A stretch of DNA of 64,000 nucleotides. It comes from Capitulum mitella. Lineage: Eukaryota > Arthropoda > Thecostraca > Pollicipedomorpha > Pollicipedidae. The stretch covers positions 2,795,001-2,859,000 of the forward strand of contig CP099839.1 of NCBI GenBank assembly GCA_030062745.1. Direction: 5' to 3'. Below, piece after piece: positions 1-41,900 of the stretch. Position numbers and translations under genes: made by a program. The notes beneath the pieces are model-generated. The model made no database searches. It had not been told where the DNA came from and saw only the letters and a program-made list of their open reading frames with translations. Numbering within the stretch: the first letter of the stretch is position 1; the number at the start of each line of letters is the position of its first letter.

Positions 1-1703
1 GTTACGGGTTAACAGTCGGGCAAAGAAACGAATTGATTGCGTGTTTGTTGGAAATCCTGTTTGCTTGTGTTTAAGAAGTGTGTTTATGCGAAGGAATGAA
101 GTGCCAGGGATAAATGGTAATCTGTGTGTGGCCTGGCAGTTGAAACTATTTTTATGACATCATCTGCTGGGTGATTCCATCAGCAGACATGTTTGGACAG
201 CGCTAATGCCTTTCGGTGCTCGTTTATATAAACCGATCGTGACCTGAAAAAGACATGGACTTTTAGGAGCACTGAGTCCCTAACGTATCGCGTCATCTTT
301 TCGGCAATTTAATGACGTCGATAAGTGTTTTGAATGCTTGGCAGTCGTTAAGTTTCTTTTGACACGAGGCTCTCCATGCCCGTATTCTTCTTCTTGTACG
401 TGTTTTTCGATGTGGTTTCGAGCAACGTTGAAGTGCTTTCTGCGTCGTCCGCTCCGTGTTGCGTGTAATGCTCCTAGTAGTGCCGCTTGCGTCAGAGATG
501 CTATCAAACATGGCCTCAAATTTCCAAAATGAACTTGACAGTTTTTCGGATCAGTCATTTTTGCTGTTTGTGGTGTATGTTTGTCGAGACCGCATTGTTT
601 GCGTCCGTTCGGCGTTCCGTTGTACCAACTGCGTTGTCCATCAGCCAGGTCCTGTCTGTGTCCAGAGCCATATTTTGCGGCTCCCTTTGCAGCTGTTTCT
701 GACCATCGACACTAGATCGTAATCATGTTTGATTACCCAGCCAGTGAGCAAATGACGGGCTCTGCGGGCAGCGGGCAGTCTCTGCGGACAGCGCAAGTAA
801 TCGTTCAGTACAGCTGTGTTCGGACCACGAGCCACGACCACATTCAGGCGTGTGATAGGACCTCTCGCGTTTCATCTGCGACACTCGATTCCCCTGCGCG
901 CCTGCGTGAAAGGCAAACACCGGGCAAAAACGGTGATCTGCGCCGAACGCCAGGTCCGTTGCAGCGTTGCGTGTTGCGCATTGCGCATAATGTAACCGGC
1001 CGGGCGGCCGGCCGTGGGTTTTTGCGCGGATTCTGCCGAGCTTTGTACCGTCCGCTCTCCGCCAGCGCCGCCGTCCAGTCCTGGGCGGCGGGGAGGGCGG
1101 CGGACGGGGCCTTAGACGTCCTCTGAGGCGGGCGGGGGGTGGACGCCCTCTGTGCCGGGCAGCGGGGCAGTGGACGCCCGCTGCGGGTCAGCGTCCTCGA
1201 GCTGTATGGCCACCCATCATCCGCGCCCGGAGAACAAGCGTGCTGAACTGGGTCAGCGCCGGCCGTGAAGGGGCCTCCCGCTGGCTGGCTGCTGGCGCGC
1301 CAGATGCGGCATTAAGTGCGCGTGGTTTATGTGTCCGTCGAGCGACGGGCCCCACGCGTGGTGCGCGCGGCGCAGCGGCTTGTTTAGCCAGAGCTGAGCC
1401 GTGTTGACAGAACCGCCGGTAATTTGGTGTGGTCTGCAGGGCGCGGACTGTGTGCGTGGGGCGGACGTCGGCGGCGAGCCTGCTGCGTCCACCGGCCGCC
1501 CCTCCTGCGGTTTGCAACGCGAGACCTGCGCGGCGGCGGCCGGCGGCGGTGTGCGTGCCGCCCTCTGACGTCACGTAGTTCGGCGGCCGGCCGCCAGGCG
1601 GCGGCTTGGCGGGCGCCGTCGGCCGGTCTGGCAGTCGCGTGCGGACGCGCAGGAGGGAGGGGCGCCGGTCGGCTGGGGTCCGGGTCGACCGCGTGCCGGC
1701 GCC
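1..1703. other. Upstream region, no gene recognised
   Basis: No coding exon is supported. The first 700 bases are moderately GC and T/G-rich on the + strand; GC content rises sharply after about 900. The skew resembles srGAP introns, so this may be 5' UTR, promoter or an intron of the same transcript. Confidence 0.5.
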
Positions 1704-32266
<30,563 letters not shown>

Positions 32267-32562
32267 TTGGTGCTGACTTGAGAAGTGTTTTGTTTATTCT
32301 GCGCGAATGAAAGGGATCGTTTGAGTTCGGCATACTATGTACCTCTGAGGAGAGTCGTGCCCAGTCATTTATGCTGACGTCGCCACAGCGCGCGTGTACA
32401 TTGTGTGAATAGTGAGAAGAACGCTAGTTTCGAGTCGCGTTTATGCAGCCATGTACTCCGCGAGTGCTTCCCGATCACTTCCCGTCAGTTTTGATACATG
32501 GTCCGAGCCGCCGGCTGGGACGGCGGCAGTCATGTCCGTGGCACTAGGCCCCATTCGGTGGT

Positions 32563-32568
32563 AATAAA
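32563..32568 (+). promoter_or_regulatory. Poly(A) signal of srGAP
   Basis: An AATAAA lies 297 bp after the srGAP stop codon and is the first such hexamer downstream of it. A 3' UTR of about 0.3 kb is inferred. Confidence 0.6.
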
Positions 32569-34845
32569 ACGGCATGTCATCCGGCGTCCTGTTTCTGCTG
32601 TGGAGCGCGAGGCTCGACCGAGCACGCTGACGGTCACGGGCGGATTTCTCCGACAGCAGCTATACTTCAGATAGGGCCTTTAATGGCCAGAGGAGGGACC
32701 GAGGGAAACTTCGAGGAGAAACCACATCCGGTGAGATGTTGATGGTCTAGGGTTGCCCGCAGGCACGTTTGAAACACGGAAATGACCGTTGTGCGTTGCT
32801 GCCTCTTAAGCACTTGGGTCGCTGTCGAGGAATTTGTTTGGAACGTCAGAAAACCATTGGTTTCCTCCTGACTCCTGTTGAAGAGCATCGGGTGAAGGAT
32901 GAAGCGCGGACCACGAGTAGGGATGTCCATGCAGCACTGCTTCACTGTGTCCGGTCAATCAGCATTATACTCGACGTACGCTACGCTTATTTTACACATT
33001 GCCGCCGATGCCTACATCCCATGCCCGCAGAAATGACGTAGTCTGCACTGCGCACTTAAGCTACAAACGACCTGGAAGTGAACTGGGCTTAAAATTGCGA
33101 TGGTGATTTTTGCAGACTGAGGGCGCACAGCCTCTTGAGCAGGGGCTCAGTCAGGATTTTCTTAGGGGGAAGCTCGGTGTGAACTGAAATCATACGAAAA
33201 TCGCGTGCTGGGAAGACGTTGTGCAATAGTTTTCCACGAAAAATGTAGCCCTAGGGAGCCTGGGCCCTCCGGACCCCCCTTTGGGTGCGCCGGCCCAGGC
33301 GTCCACAGTTGTGTCTCGTCAGGCTCCAGTCGAGGGGGTTTTGTAAAGGATATAGGGAAGGAATGGTCACAATATGGAGTCGCATAAGGTATTCATATTC
33401 GGCGCGCCAGATACAGCTCCAACGCAAAATATATTGCGGTGCCTGACAAACGTAGGAGAAGCGTAATGATATGAATGGGAGGAGTAATGGGCCCGTTCGA
33501 AGTGTAACAGGCTCGCGTCAGGAGTAGAAACTGCCTAGTACCTATAACTCTCAATGTGGGAACCCTTTTTTGCACAACAACTTAACCAGAAAGACACTGT
33601 TTCATTATATGGGGGTTCTGGTAATCCGGAAGAATGAGTCTGCATATTTATGTAATTTCAGTGTTCATCAGAATTTCACAAATTGAACAGTACTTTAAAT
33701 AGTTTAAACAATGGTGCAATACCTAACACTTTTACAGTCTTTGCTGAAAATTGAAACCAGAAGGAGGTATTCGACATTGTTGTAAGGTTGTTTTATGTGA
33801 CATATATTATTTGGACAGTGGATTTGGTGGACTGTTTCATTTTGTGTATGAGTGTAATGGTCGAGTAGACAGTAGTGGCCCCTTGTGGTCAGTTTCATGG
33901 AAGCCATATGGAGTTGTGTGGTAATAAAATACCCCAAAATTAGTCATGCTTTTAGATTTCAAAGATTTGTGTACACCTGTAAATGCCTGCCTAATTTTGG
34001 CATCATGTAACATCACACATACCTACTTATATGGTCTTGAGCATTTTTTTCTGAAAGCAAAGCATCTTGCTTTTGTTGGCCAATGGGTGTGTTCCTGCAC
34101 ATTCAAGAAAGTGTTTTTCCAACTGACAATTTCCAGACCCTTCACAACATGGCTGCACCTTCCAGGTGATTTCTGAGCCAGCATATTCAACCTCAGCAAG
34201 CCTGGAAAGCAAGATGTCCCATATGGCCTGCAGGACTAAAACTGGTTAACAAAAAAGGATGTACTTGAGTAACAAATATCAGCACATATGAATGTAATTG
34301 TACCCAAGTCCAAGTGCAAGGCCAGTTTCTGCTAATTGACATTTGGTTTGTTTTGTCAATGCCTTATTCCATTGTGTGCAGACATATTTTCTCCTTTAAC
34401 TTTCTTTGCTTGCCTCAGTGTAGAAATTCAGGGAGGGATGGGGAGGTCAAATTTTATTGGAACTATGTCATGGAGCAGTATAGCATTATTGCAAGTTTTA
34501 AAGCATGGGTGTTATTTGTTTCCCTTTGTATATGTGCACAAATCTGGTTGGACATTCTCTTGATAATGTTTTTGCCATTATGTTTACTTTATTAATTAGT
34601 GCTGTCATGATTTGGGAGGAAATTGTGCCATTATTCAAAAGGAAATTGCACTATCCAGTCTTACCATTCCACTTGCAAGTTGTGTTTAAATAATCCAAAT
34701 ATTACAGTCTAAGATGATGTTTAAGGGTATTCCTCAGACGTAACCCTCTTTGTTTTCAGATCAAAATAACTGCAGTTGCATTGTAGATATATGTTCAAAA
34801 AGACAACAAAATCACATAGGAAGATAGTAACTGCCATCCACAGTA
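32569..34845. other. srGAP-VPS16 intergenic region and VPS16 promoter side
   Basis: About 2.3 kb between the srGAP poly(A) signal and the VPS16 start. Composition drops from GC-rich to AT-rich at about 33.4-33.6 kb, and CpG almost disappears. A GC-rich patch at about 33100-33340 could be a repeat remnant. No TATA box could be assigned with confidence. Confidence 0.6.
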
Positions 34846-34898
34846 ATGGCTTTGTACACTTCTGATTGGACTCCCATCAGTGATAACACATTCTTCAG
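34846..34898 (+). CDS. VPS16: VPS16 first coding exon in an AT-rich block
   Basis: ATG at 34846 (context cagtaATGG) opens 17 codons plus two bases: [17 protein letters not shown], ending CTTCAG|GTGAGC. The dangling AG joins G at 35435 to give Arg, and the protein continues [12 protein letters not shown], as expected for VPS16 (an aromatic, DWNPLGD-like motif followed by YELYxMxW). The exon contains no CpG and sits in AT-rich DNA unlike the GC-rich exons after it. Confidence 0.85.
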
Positions 34899-37800
34899 GT
34901 GAGCCTGTGTTTGCCATGGAATATTACCTTTCATTGTTCGTACCATAGATTGGTTTGTGTGATTAAATATATTGTAACAATTAGTACTGTTGAGCAGGGA
35001 AGGGAATTAACAGAAGTTCTTCAAAAGAACTTCTGCCTTAGACTAAGAAGTTGAAATGAACAAAGACATTATGCATCAGGCTCCAAGCATCTGTACCAGA
35101 CTTGGATAAATGTTGCATTTTGCTGTCCAGAAGACCACAAAATTGTGTTCTTAAAATGTGTCGTACTCATATTACAAAGTTTTCTTTTGTACCTTTATCC
35201 AGCAGCCAAAAGCTGCATCAGTGATAATAAGTAGGCATTGATTTTACTTAATTATTTACACTGTATTATGTGTTTAGACATGCAGTTTTGTTTGTACACC
35301 TAAAACATGTATACCCCAAAATATCATTCATACCCCAACATAGGAAACAAAAACCAAATTCCCAGCCCTGCTGTGGCCGTACGTGGCGGGCGGCAGACCA
35401 GTAATGCCCAGTGGTGACGTCCTCCGTCGGGCAGGCGTCATGAACTGTACCCGATGTCCTGGGCCGAGTGCGTGTGGACGGAGCGCACGCTGGTGTGCGT
35501 GGGCAGCGCCGGCGGCCCGATCGCCGTCTGCCGGGATGCCACCAACTCGGCCGTGCCCATCATGGTCTACAACGGCGCCGGCCAGAGTCTCGGCCTGGCC
35601 AAGGTCGGTGCTGGGGACGCCGCGGGACGGCCGGGCCGCCGCCAGACGGCCGGCCGGCGGGCTCTGGCGCGGGATATCGTGGTCCGCGCTTGTCCAGTAG
35701 CGTGGGCATTGTCTGCCGTGGCCTGTTGGCCATGGCCTGGAATCTCGGTGCTGTTCTTTGGCAACAGTGAAGGTGTTATTGGGATACACGTTGTTCTTAA
35801 ATTCGCCTCGCCCAAACTCTTGTGGAGCGCAGGGTGAGTAAGACAGTCTGGTGACTCGTTCAAGTTTCGGTACAAGATTGTTGAAATGTCAGCAGCAGCT
35901 TGGTTCTCCTGTCACATTAGTATTCAGGAACCAAACTGTGTGACTTGAATTCTTTGCCATGAAGCTTCTGGGCCTGTCTGTTCGTTTGATTAGGAGCATG
36001 ACGCATGGTATTCATAGTATTGTGGTCCTTCTTCCCCCTGCCTGATATTGGTGCACTTGCCGGCGTGATGTGGTCTTGTGCCTCGTCCTTCCTGACGCCG
36101 CGCTGTGACATCCTCGCTGTGACGGACGTATCGTGACGGTATGGCCGTAACGACGGGCTGTAACGGCCTCGCTGTGACGGCCGTGTTGTGACGGTGTGGC
36201 CGTGACGCCGCGCTGTGACGGCCTCGCTTTGACGGCCGTGTCGTGACGGTATGGCCGTAACGCCGCGCTGTGACGAACGTGTCGTGACGGTATGGCCGTG
36301 ACGCCGTGCTGTGACGGCCGTGTCGTGACGGTATGGCCGTGACGCCGAGCTGTGACGGCCGTGTCGTGACGGTGTGGCCGTGACGCCGCGCTGTGACGGC
36401 CGCGCCTTGCCGCAGTGGAACGGCGAGCTGGCGGGCGCCGGCTGGAGCGCGGACGAACGCCTGGTGCTGGTGGACACGGCCGGCCAGGTCTCCGTCTACG
36501 ACATGTTCGGCAAGATGGAGCGCACCGTCAGTCTGGGACAGGTCAGCCGTCCAGAGCCGCGGCTCGCTGACCTTCAGGCTTGTGTGTTTGGCGGAATCCT
36601 TCGGTTTTGATATCTGTTGTTGGGAGCTGTAGCCCAAGAGTCTTTCAGTTTCATGCAGGCAGCCTTGTTGTAGCGGAGCCCAGCCTACTGACGTACAAGC
36701 GGCATTTTCCGCGCATGCATAAATGAGCTGTCTAGCACTTGTCGATATTAACAGACACGGAATTGGACCGCTTCTCTCGTCTTGCTGACCGTCTCCGCCT
36801 GCCGGCCGCTCCGCAGGAGGTGAAGAAGTACACGGTCGAGTCTGCGACGGTGTTCCTCAGCCACCAGGGCACCGGGCTGGCCGTGCTCTGCAAGAACCAT
36901 CGCTTCTACGTGACCACCTCGCTGGACCAGCCGCTCGTCAAAAAGCTGCCGGACGTTGCCGGTGAGAGGGCCGGAGACTCGCGCTGATAACGCGACTGGT
37001 GCCGGGATGGGTTTGGAGTGCTCCCCACTGGTGTCAGTCCGTGCTGGCTGTTGGCATTGTTAAAGGCGGCGATGCGTTGACCCTGGTCGTGGTCCGCGCC
37101 GACTGCGCCACGTTCTGGAGATGGATGGCTGCTGAGTGAGGACGAACTCCGTCCCGGGACGCGGTGAGGGACTCTGCCTGTAGTTTGGGTCGTGGCCGGC
37201 AGGTGGCAGCGGTGCGCCCAGCTGCTGGGCGGTGACTGCCGACCGGTACCGGTCAGCGGTGCTGGTGGCCAGGGGACTGGACGTGTCCCTGCTGGAGGCC
37301 GACTCCAAGGCTCACTCGCTGGTGAGTTGGCCGGCGGAGCACGGTGCGGAACGTCGGGGACGGTGCGAAGGACTGATAGCCAGAGGTGCTGTGGGCAGCT
37401 GAAGAAACCGACCAGTCTCTGTGCAGGCATTCCTCCTGTGGTATAATTTGTCATACACTGTGATATAAATGAGGGATGTTTGTGATTGGTGGATTTTGGA
37501 AGCGAATTCGTAGGAACAAGTGCAGTGGGGTCGCGTTTTCGGCGACTGCATATCCACCTTGTCTCCTAAATGTGTTGACTGTGGAGGTTGACTTCACCCA
37601 ACCGTTTCAGCTGAAGAAATGCTTGCTGGGTTTCGTGGCTGCTGGCTCTGTTTCCCTGACCGTGCTGACGGTGGTCTGCGTCGTCAGCTCGTGCCGCTGC
37701 CGGCCGCCGCCCAGCGCGTGACTCAGCTGGTGACGAACCGCGCCGGCGACCTGCTCGCCCTGCTGACCGACTCTGGCCACCTGGTGATGACGACGCTGGA

Positions 37801-38964
37801 CCAGCGCGAGACCTTCTGCACCGTGGACACGGGCGCGCGCCAGCCGGCCAAGCAGCTCGAGTGGTGAGCCGGACGCGCGCCGAGGCCGTGTGTCAGTGCC
37901 TGTCTGATTCAGGGTGCAACAGTGCGGAATCGGGTGTTTTGCTGCTTGCCGAGGGCTCTGAATTACCGGTGCGTTAGAGGTCCGTTGCCAGCAGTCTGGG
38001 CGGCATGACTAGTTTATGTAAGGAAAGATCAGTGTTTTTCTTCAAGGTATTCCAAAGAAACACTCCTTCGTTTTGCTGCGCGTTACGCTCCTTATGGTAT
38101 TTGAATGTGTATCTGGACAATGCATTGTTTGTATGTAACTCCCTGTGCAACGTGGTGTCTTGACCTGTGACGGTTGTGTGTATTCATTTAATCGAGAGGT
38201 GGTTCCATTGAGCCGTATGTCTTCCGTTCGTGGCGCGAATGTACCACTACTGAACCCCGCATTGAAAACGAACACGACTTTCCGCCGTTCCACGACCTCT
38301 GCGAGTTGCCGGCGTCCGTTCTGAGCCTCCCACGTGGCCTCTCCTCTGTGACAGGCGGCCCGCTCTGCCGACAGGTGCGGCTCGTACGCGGTGGTCGGCT
38401 ACTGGAACAGCAGCCTGCTGGTGGTGAACCGGCGCGGCGAGACGGTGACCTACTCGCTGGACGCGCCCGGCCGGCTCTGTTCAGAGTGCGACTGCCTCCG
38501 GGTGGTGACGCCCTACAGCCACGAGCTCATCGAACAGGTCTGTCGAGCGGCGCGTTGTGTAGACGCGCTGGGTTAATACCAGGGCTAAGGAGCATGCCGA
38601 GTCTTGTGTTAGATCAGCATACAGTTGCTTATTGTTGATATACAGCTTGAGCGGTGTTACAGGACGAAGATGCTGTTTTTTCGCACCTTTGGGTTGAATT
38701 GTCGATTCACGAATGGCGTTTTTGACATAAGCATAATTCCAACCTTTGAAAAAATGCTGTTTACGGCGTAAGGTGTTCGTGTTTCTGCCAGCGGTGTAAT
38801 GCAGAGCTGTGCGGCGTGGCCGGCCGTTATTTCCCGGCCTCATGCCGTTCCCCTGACCTGGCCCCGGCTGCCTTGTTCAGGTGTGGAGCGACTCGGTGGC
38901 CGTGTTCAGGATCGGCTCCATGGATCCGGCCGCCGTCCTGCTGGAGACGCACCGCGAGTACCAG
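34846..38964 (+). CDS. VPS16: VPS16 N-terminal beta-propeller exons
   Basis: Exons 1-8 cover the N-terminal WD-like propeller that mediates contacts with other HOPS subunits and membranes. Visible blade stretches are [108 protein letters not shown], and [18 protein letters not shown] leading into the solenoid. Exon 2 uses a weak donor (AAG|GTCGGT). Exon 8 (38881-38964) ends at a non-canonical GC donor, CAG|GCGAGT. Confidence 0.9.
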
Positions 38965-41900
38965 GCGAGTGGCCGCACCCGTGATTACAGTGGCATTGTT
39001 GTCCGCTTTGCTTCGTGTGTCATCGTCGACCTGTTGACCGCTGTTTGTTTTCATTGTCGGGCGTCTGATGGTTTGGTGCTGTCTGTGTGTTGCAGAAGAG
39101 CAGCCACCGAGCCGACGAGTATCTGCGCATGATCTGGAGCGACCTCCGCCAGGCGGTGACGTCATGCATCGAGGCAGCGGGTCACGAACACAGTCCCGAG
39201 GTGCAGAAGCTCCTGCTCAGGGTCAGTAGTCCCCAGGTTCCAGAAACTCCTGCTGCAGGGTCAGTAGTTCAGAGATCTAGTGACTCCCGCTCCGGATCAG
39301 TAGTCCTCGGGGCCCGGAAATTCCCGTTCAGGGTCAGCAGTCCCGAGGTTCAGGAACTCATGTACGGAAGACCTGGAATGTCGTCTGAAAGATGCTGCAG
39401 ATGGTCAGACGACGATCATCGTCACGTATTTCTGGGAAGTTTTCAAGATCCTGCGCTTTAGCCTTACGCCAGTCTTGTTGAGCTCGTGAGTGTTGAAGTT
39501 TGTTTTATTATCGCGCCTGCTGCCTGCTGATGAACCCGTACGTTTACATCGTCACCTTTGAACCGTGACGGCGAACAGTGCCTACGTTGGAGTTAAGCCA
39601 CCTTCCCCCGTACCTAGTGCATCCGCCGTGCTGTGTACAGGCCGCCCAGTACGGCAAGAGCTTCGTGCCCGATATGGACCCAGAGCTGTTTGTCTCCACG
39701 TGCCGGTACCTGCGCGTGCTGAACTCGCTGCGACATCACAGCCATGGCATGCCGCTCACCATGGGCCAGTGAGTGCCGCCTGCGTTGGTGCCACACCAAC
39801 TTCAAGCTGAAAAACGGCGGATAATTTTTGTGAGAGAAAGATGGATGTTAGTGGGTTTTACGTGACATGACGTTGCTGAAGCTTGCGTTAGCGGAAACTG
39901 ATTCTCTTCAGGTACAGTATGCTGATTTTTCAGCCGCGTGGAGTGTCTATGCCGCTTCGCTACTTCCAGTCATGTGGCGTCTTTTTCGCGCGTTCTTGTC
40001 GTGTTCGGTGCGATCGTCCCCGTGTCGCCGCCCTTAGCCTCAGGCGCTGTTCTCCGCGCCGCTGCTCGCTAGCCGGCCGGTCCACCGGTGGCCGGGCTGC
40101 GCCAAACACGGCGACGACGGTCGTTAACCGGCCGGTCCGTCCTGTGGTCAGGCTGCGCCAGATGCCGGTGCCGGCGCTGCTGGACCGGCTGATGCGGCGG
40201 CGGCTGCACTTCCTGGCGCTGCGCGTCTGCCGCCACCTGGAGACGCCACGCGCGGAAGGCGAGCGTCGCGTGCTCGAGGCCTGGGCCAAGCACGTGGTGC
40301 GCACGGCCACCGCCGACGGCCAGCAGGTGGCGCAGGAGGTCGCCGACCGGCTCGGCCAGCAGTCCGGCATCTCGTTCGCCGACGTCGCCAAGACGGCCAT
40401 CGAGGCAGGGAAACGCGGCACCGCTATACAGGTGGGGTCACCCGCGGGTCGTCGCAATACGGATGGGGTTACTGGTGGGTTAGATTGGGCGTTTTTTTCA
40501 ATTGAATTCCGTTATGCTGAAGGCATTGTGATAAATGGATTTTTTTTCCGCAGTTTTTGGTTCGTGAAACCTTTTTGATTGTTGGGTCTGTCTTTTGTGG
40601 GAATACGCGCTTGAATTTCTTCTGTGCCATTGTGTTTCTCGTAGCCTGCGCTGGAACCTCGCGTCAGGATATTTCGGACCTGAGCTGACCTCACCTGACC
40701 TCCGGCAGCTGCTGGCGCTGGAGCAGCAGGCTCGCCGCACGGTGCCGCTGCTGATCGACCTGAACATGTGTGACGAGGCGCTGCAGCGGGCGGCTGCCTC
40801 CGGCGACCCGGGCCTGGCCCACTCGGCCCTGCTCCAGCTGCGGGACGCCCGCGGGCGCTCCGAGTTCCAGGTGGGCGGCGCCGCCGTCCCCGCAGCGGCG
40901 GACTGGGTCCGGGCCGCCGGTCTCAGCGAGCCCGTGTGATGGGTGTCGAACATGGTGCCAAGCGTTTGAGGTCTCGTTAAAAGACTAGTCATTGCCACAT
41001 ACCTTCACTGACGAACTAATGGACAGTTTTTTATGGTTTTTTTTATGGTTGTGAGTGGTAAGTTGGCTTGTCTTGGTTGCCCAAAGGCCTAACAGTCCCT
41101 GTCCTCTCTCAATGTATGCAGCCTTTCGATTCTAGTTTTCCTTTGTAAGATAATACACTTCTCTAACTGGCAATCCCATGCGCGTCGCGTTTAACGGACT
41201 TCAGCTGATAGTAGCACCCGACGTGGTGTTGTACTCAGTGTGAGTGAGTCGCACCTTCCCCCCGCCGCAGATGCTGATCCGGAACTACCCGCTGATGCAG
41301 TCTCTGTACGTCAAGTACCTGCGCAGCCGCGGCCAGACGGAGCTGCTGCGCGACATCATGATCCAGGAGGACGACTTCCACGGCCAGGGCAGGCTGCGGG
41401 TGGCCGAGGCCTACCAGGAGACGGTGGGCACGCCGCACGAGTGCCGGTCGCGCGGGCAGAGGGTGCCGGGGGCTCGCGCGCCGGCTGGTGGTTACACGGT
41501 CTCGGGAGACCGGAGATGTACGGTGATCCCTCGCCGTACTGCAGGCGCGCGTGGGTTCGTTGCTTCATGGCTGCTGCGGCGAGGGGAGCTGCTGGTCCGA
41601 ATGGTTGAGGATGATGTAATTTGCCGTCAGAGAGTGGACCTCCGGATAGCGCACTTGGTGGCCGCGCAGGATTGCTTCAAGAAAGCCAAGAACGAGTTCT
41701 TTGCTACCCAGACCGAGGACCAGCACAAACTGCTCAAACATCAGGTGCGTCGATCTGAGGAGGGATGCCGCAGATCGATTTGGCGTGCTTGAATGTTACC
41801 AAGCAACCAACATGTTTTGTCAGCGGGATCTCTCGTGACATGGTCTCAGGCCTGACTTGCCTCGTCCGGCAGTCGAGTTTGGAGGAGAACTATAACCGCG

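Noticed and set aside
33110-33340. Possible transposon fragment
   Set aside because: It looks unlike the flanking DNA, but no terminal repeats, coding remnant or second copy was seen in the window.
34314-34595. A hydrophobic 93-residue frame in the AT-rich block
   Set aside because: AT-rich chance frame directly upstream of VPS16 exon 1; no family resemblance or splice support.
35011-35035. Heat-shock-element-like inverted repeat near VPS16 intron 1
   Set aside because: The short hairpin has the wrong GAA/TTC spacing for a heat-shock element and lies after exon 1.
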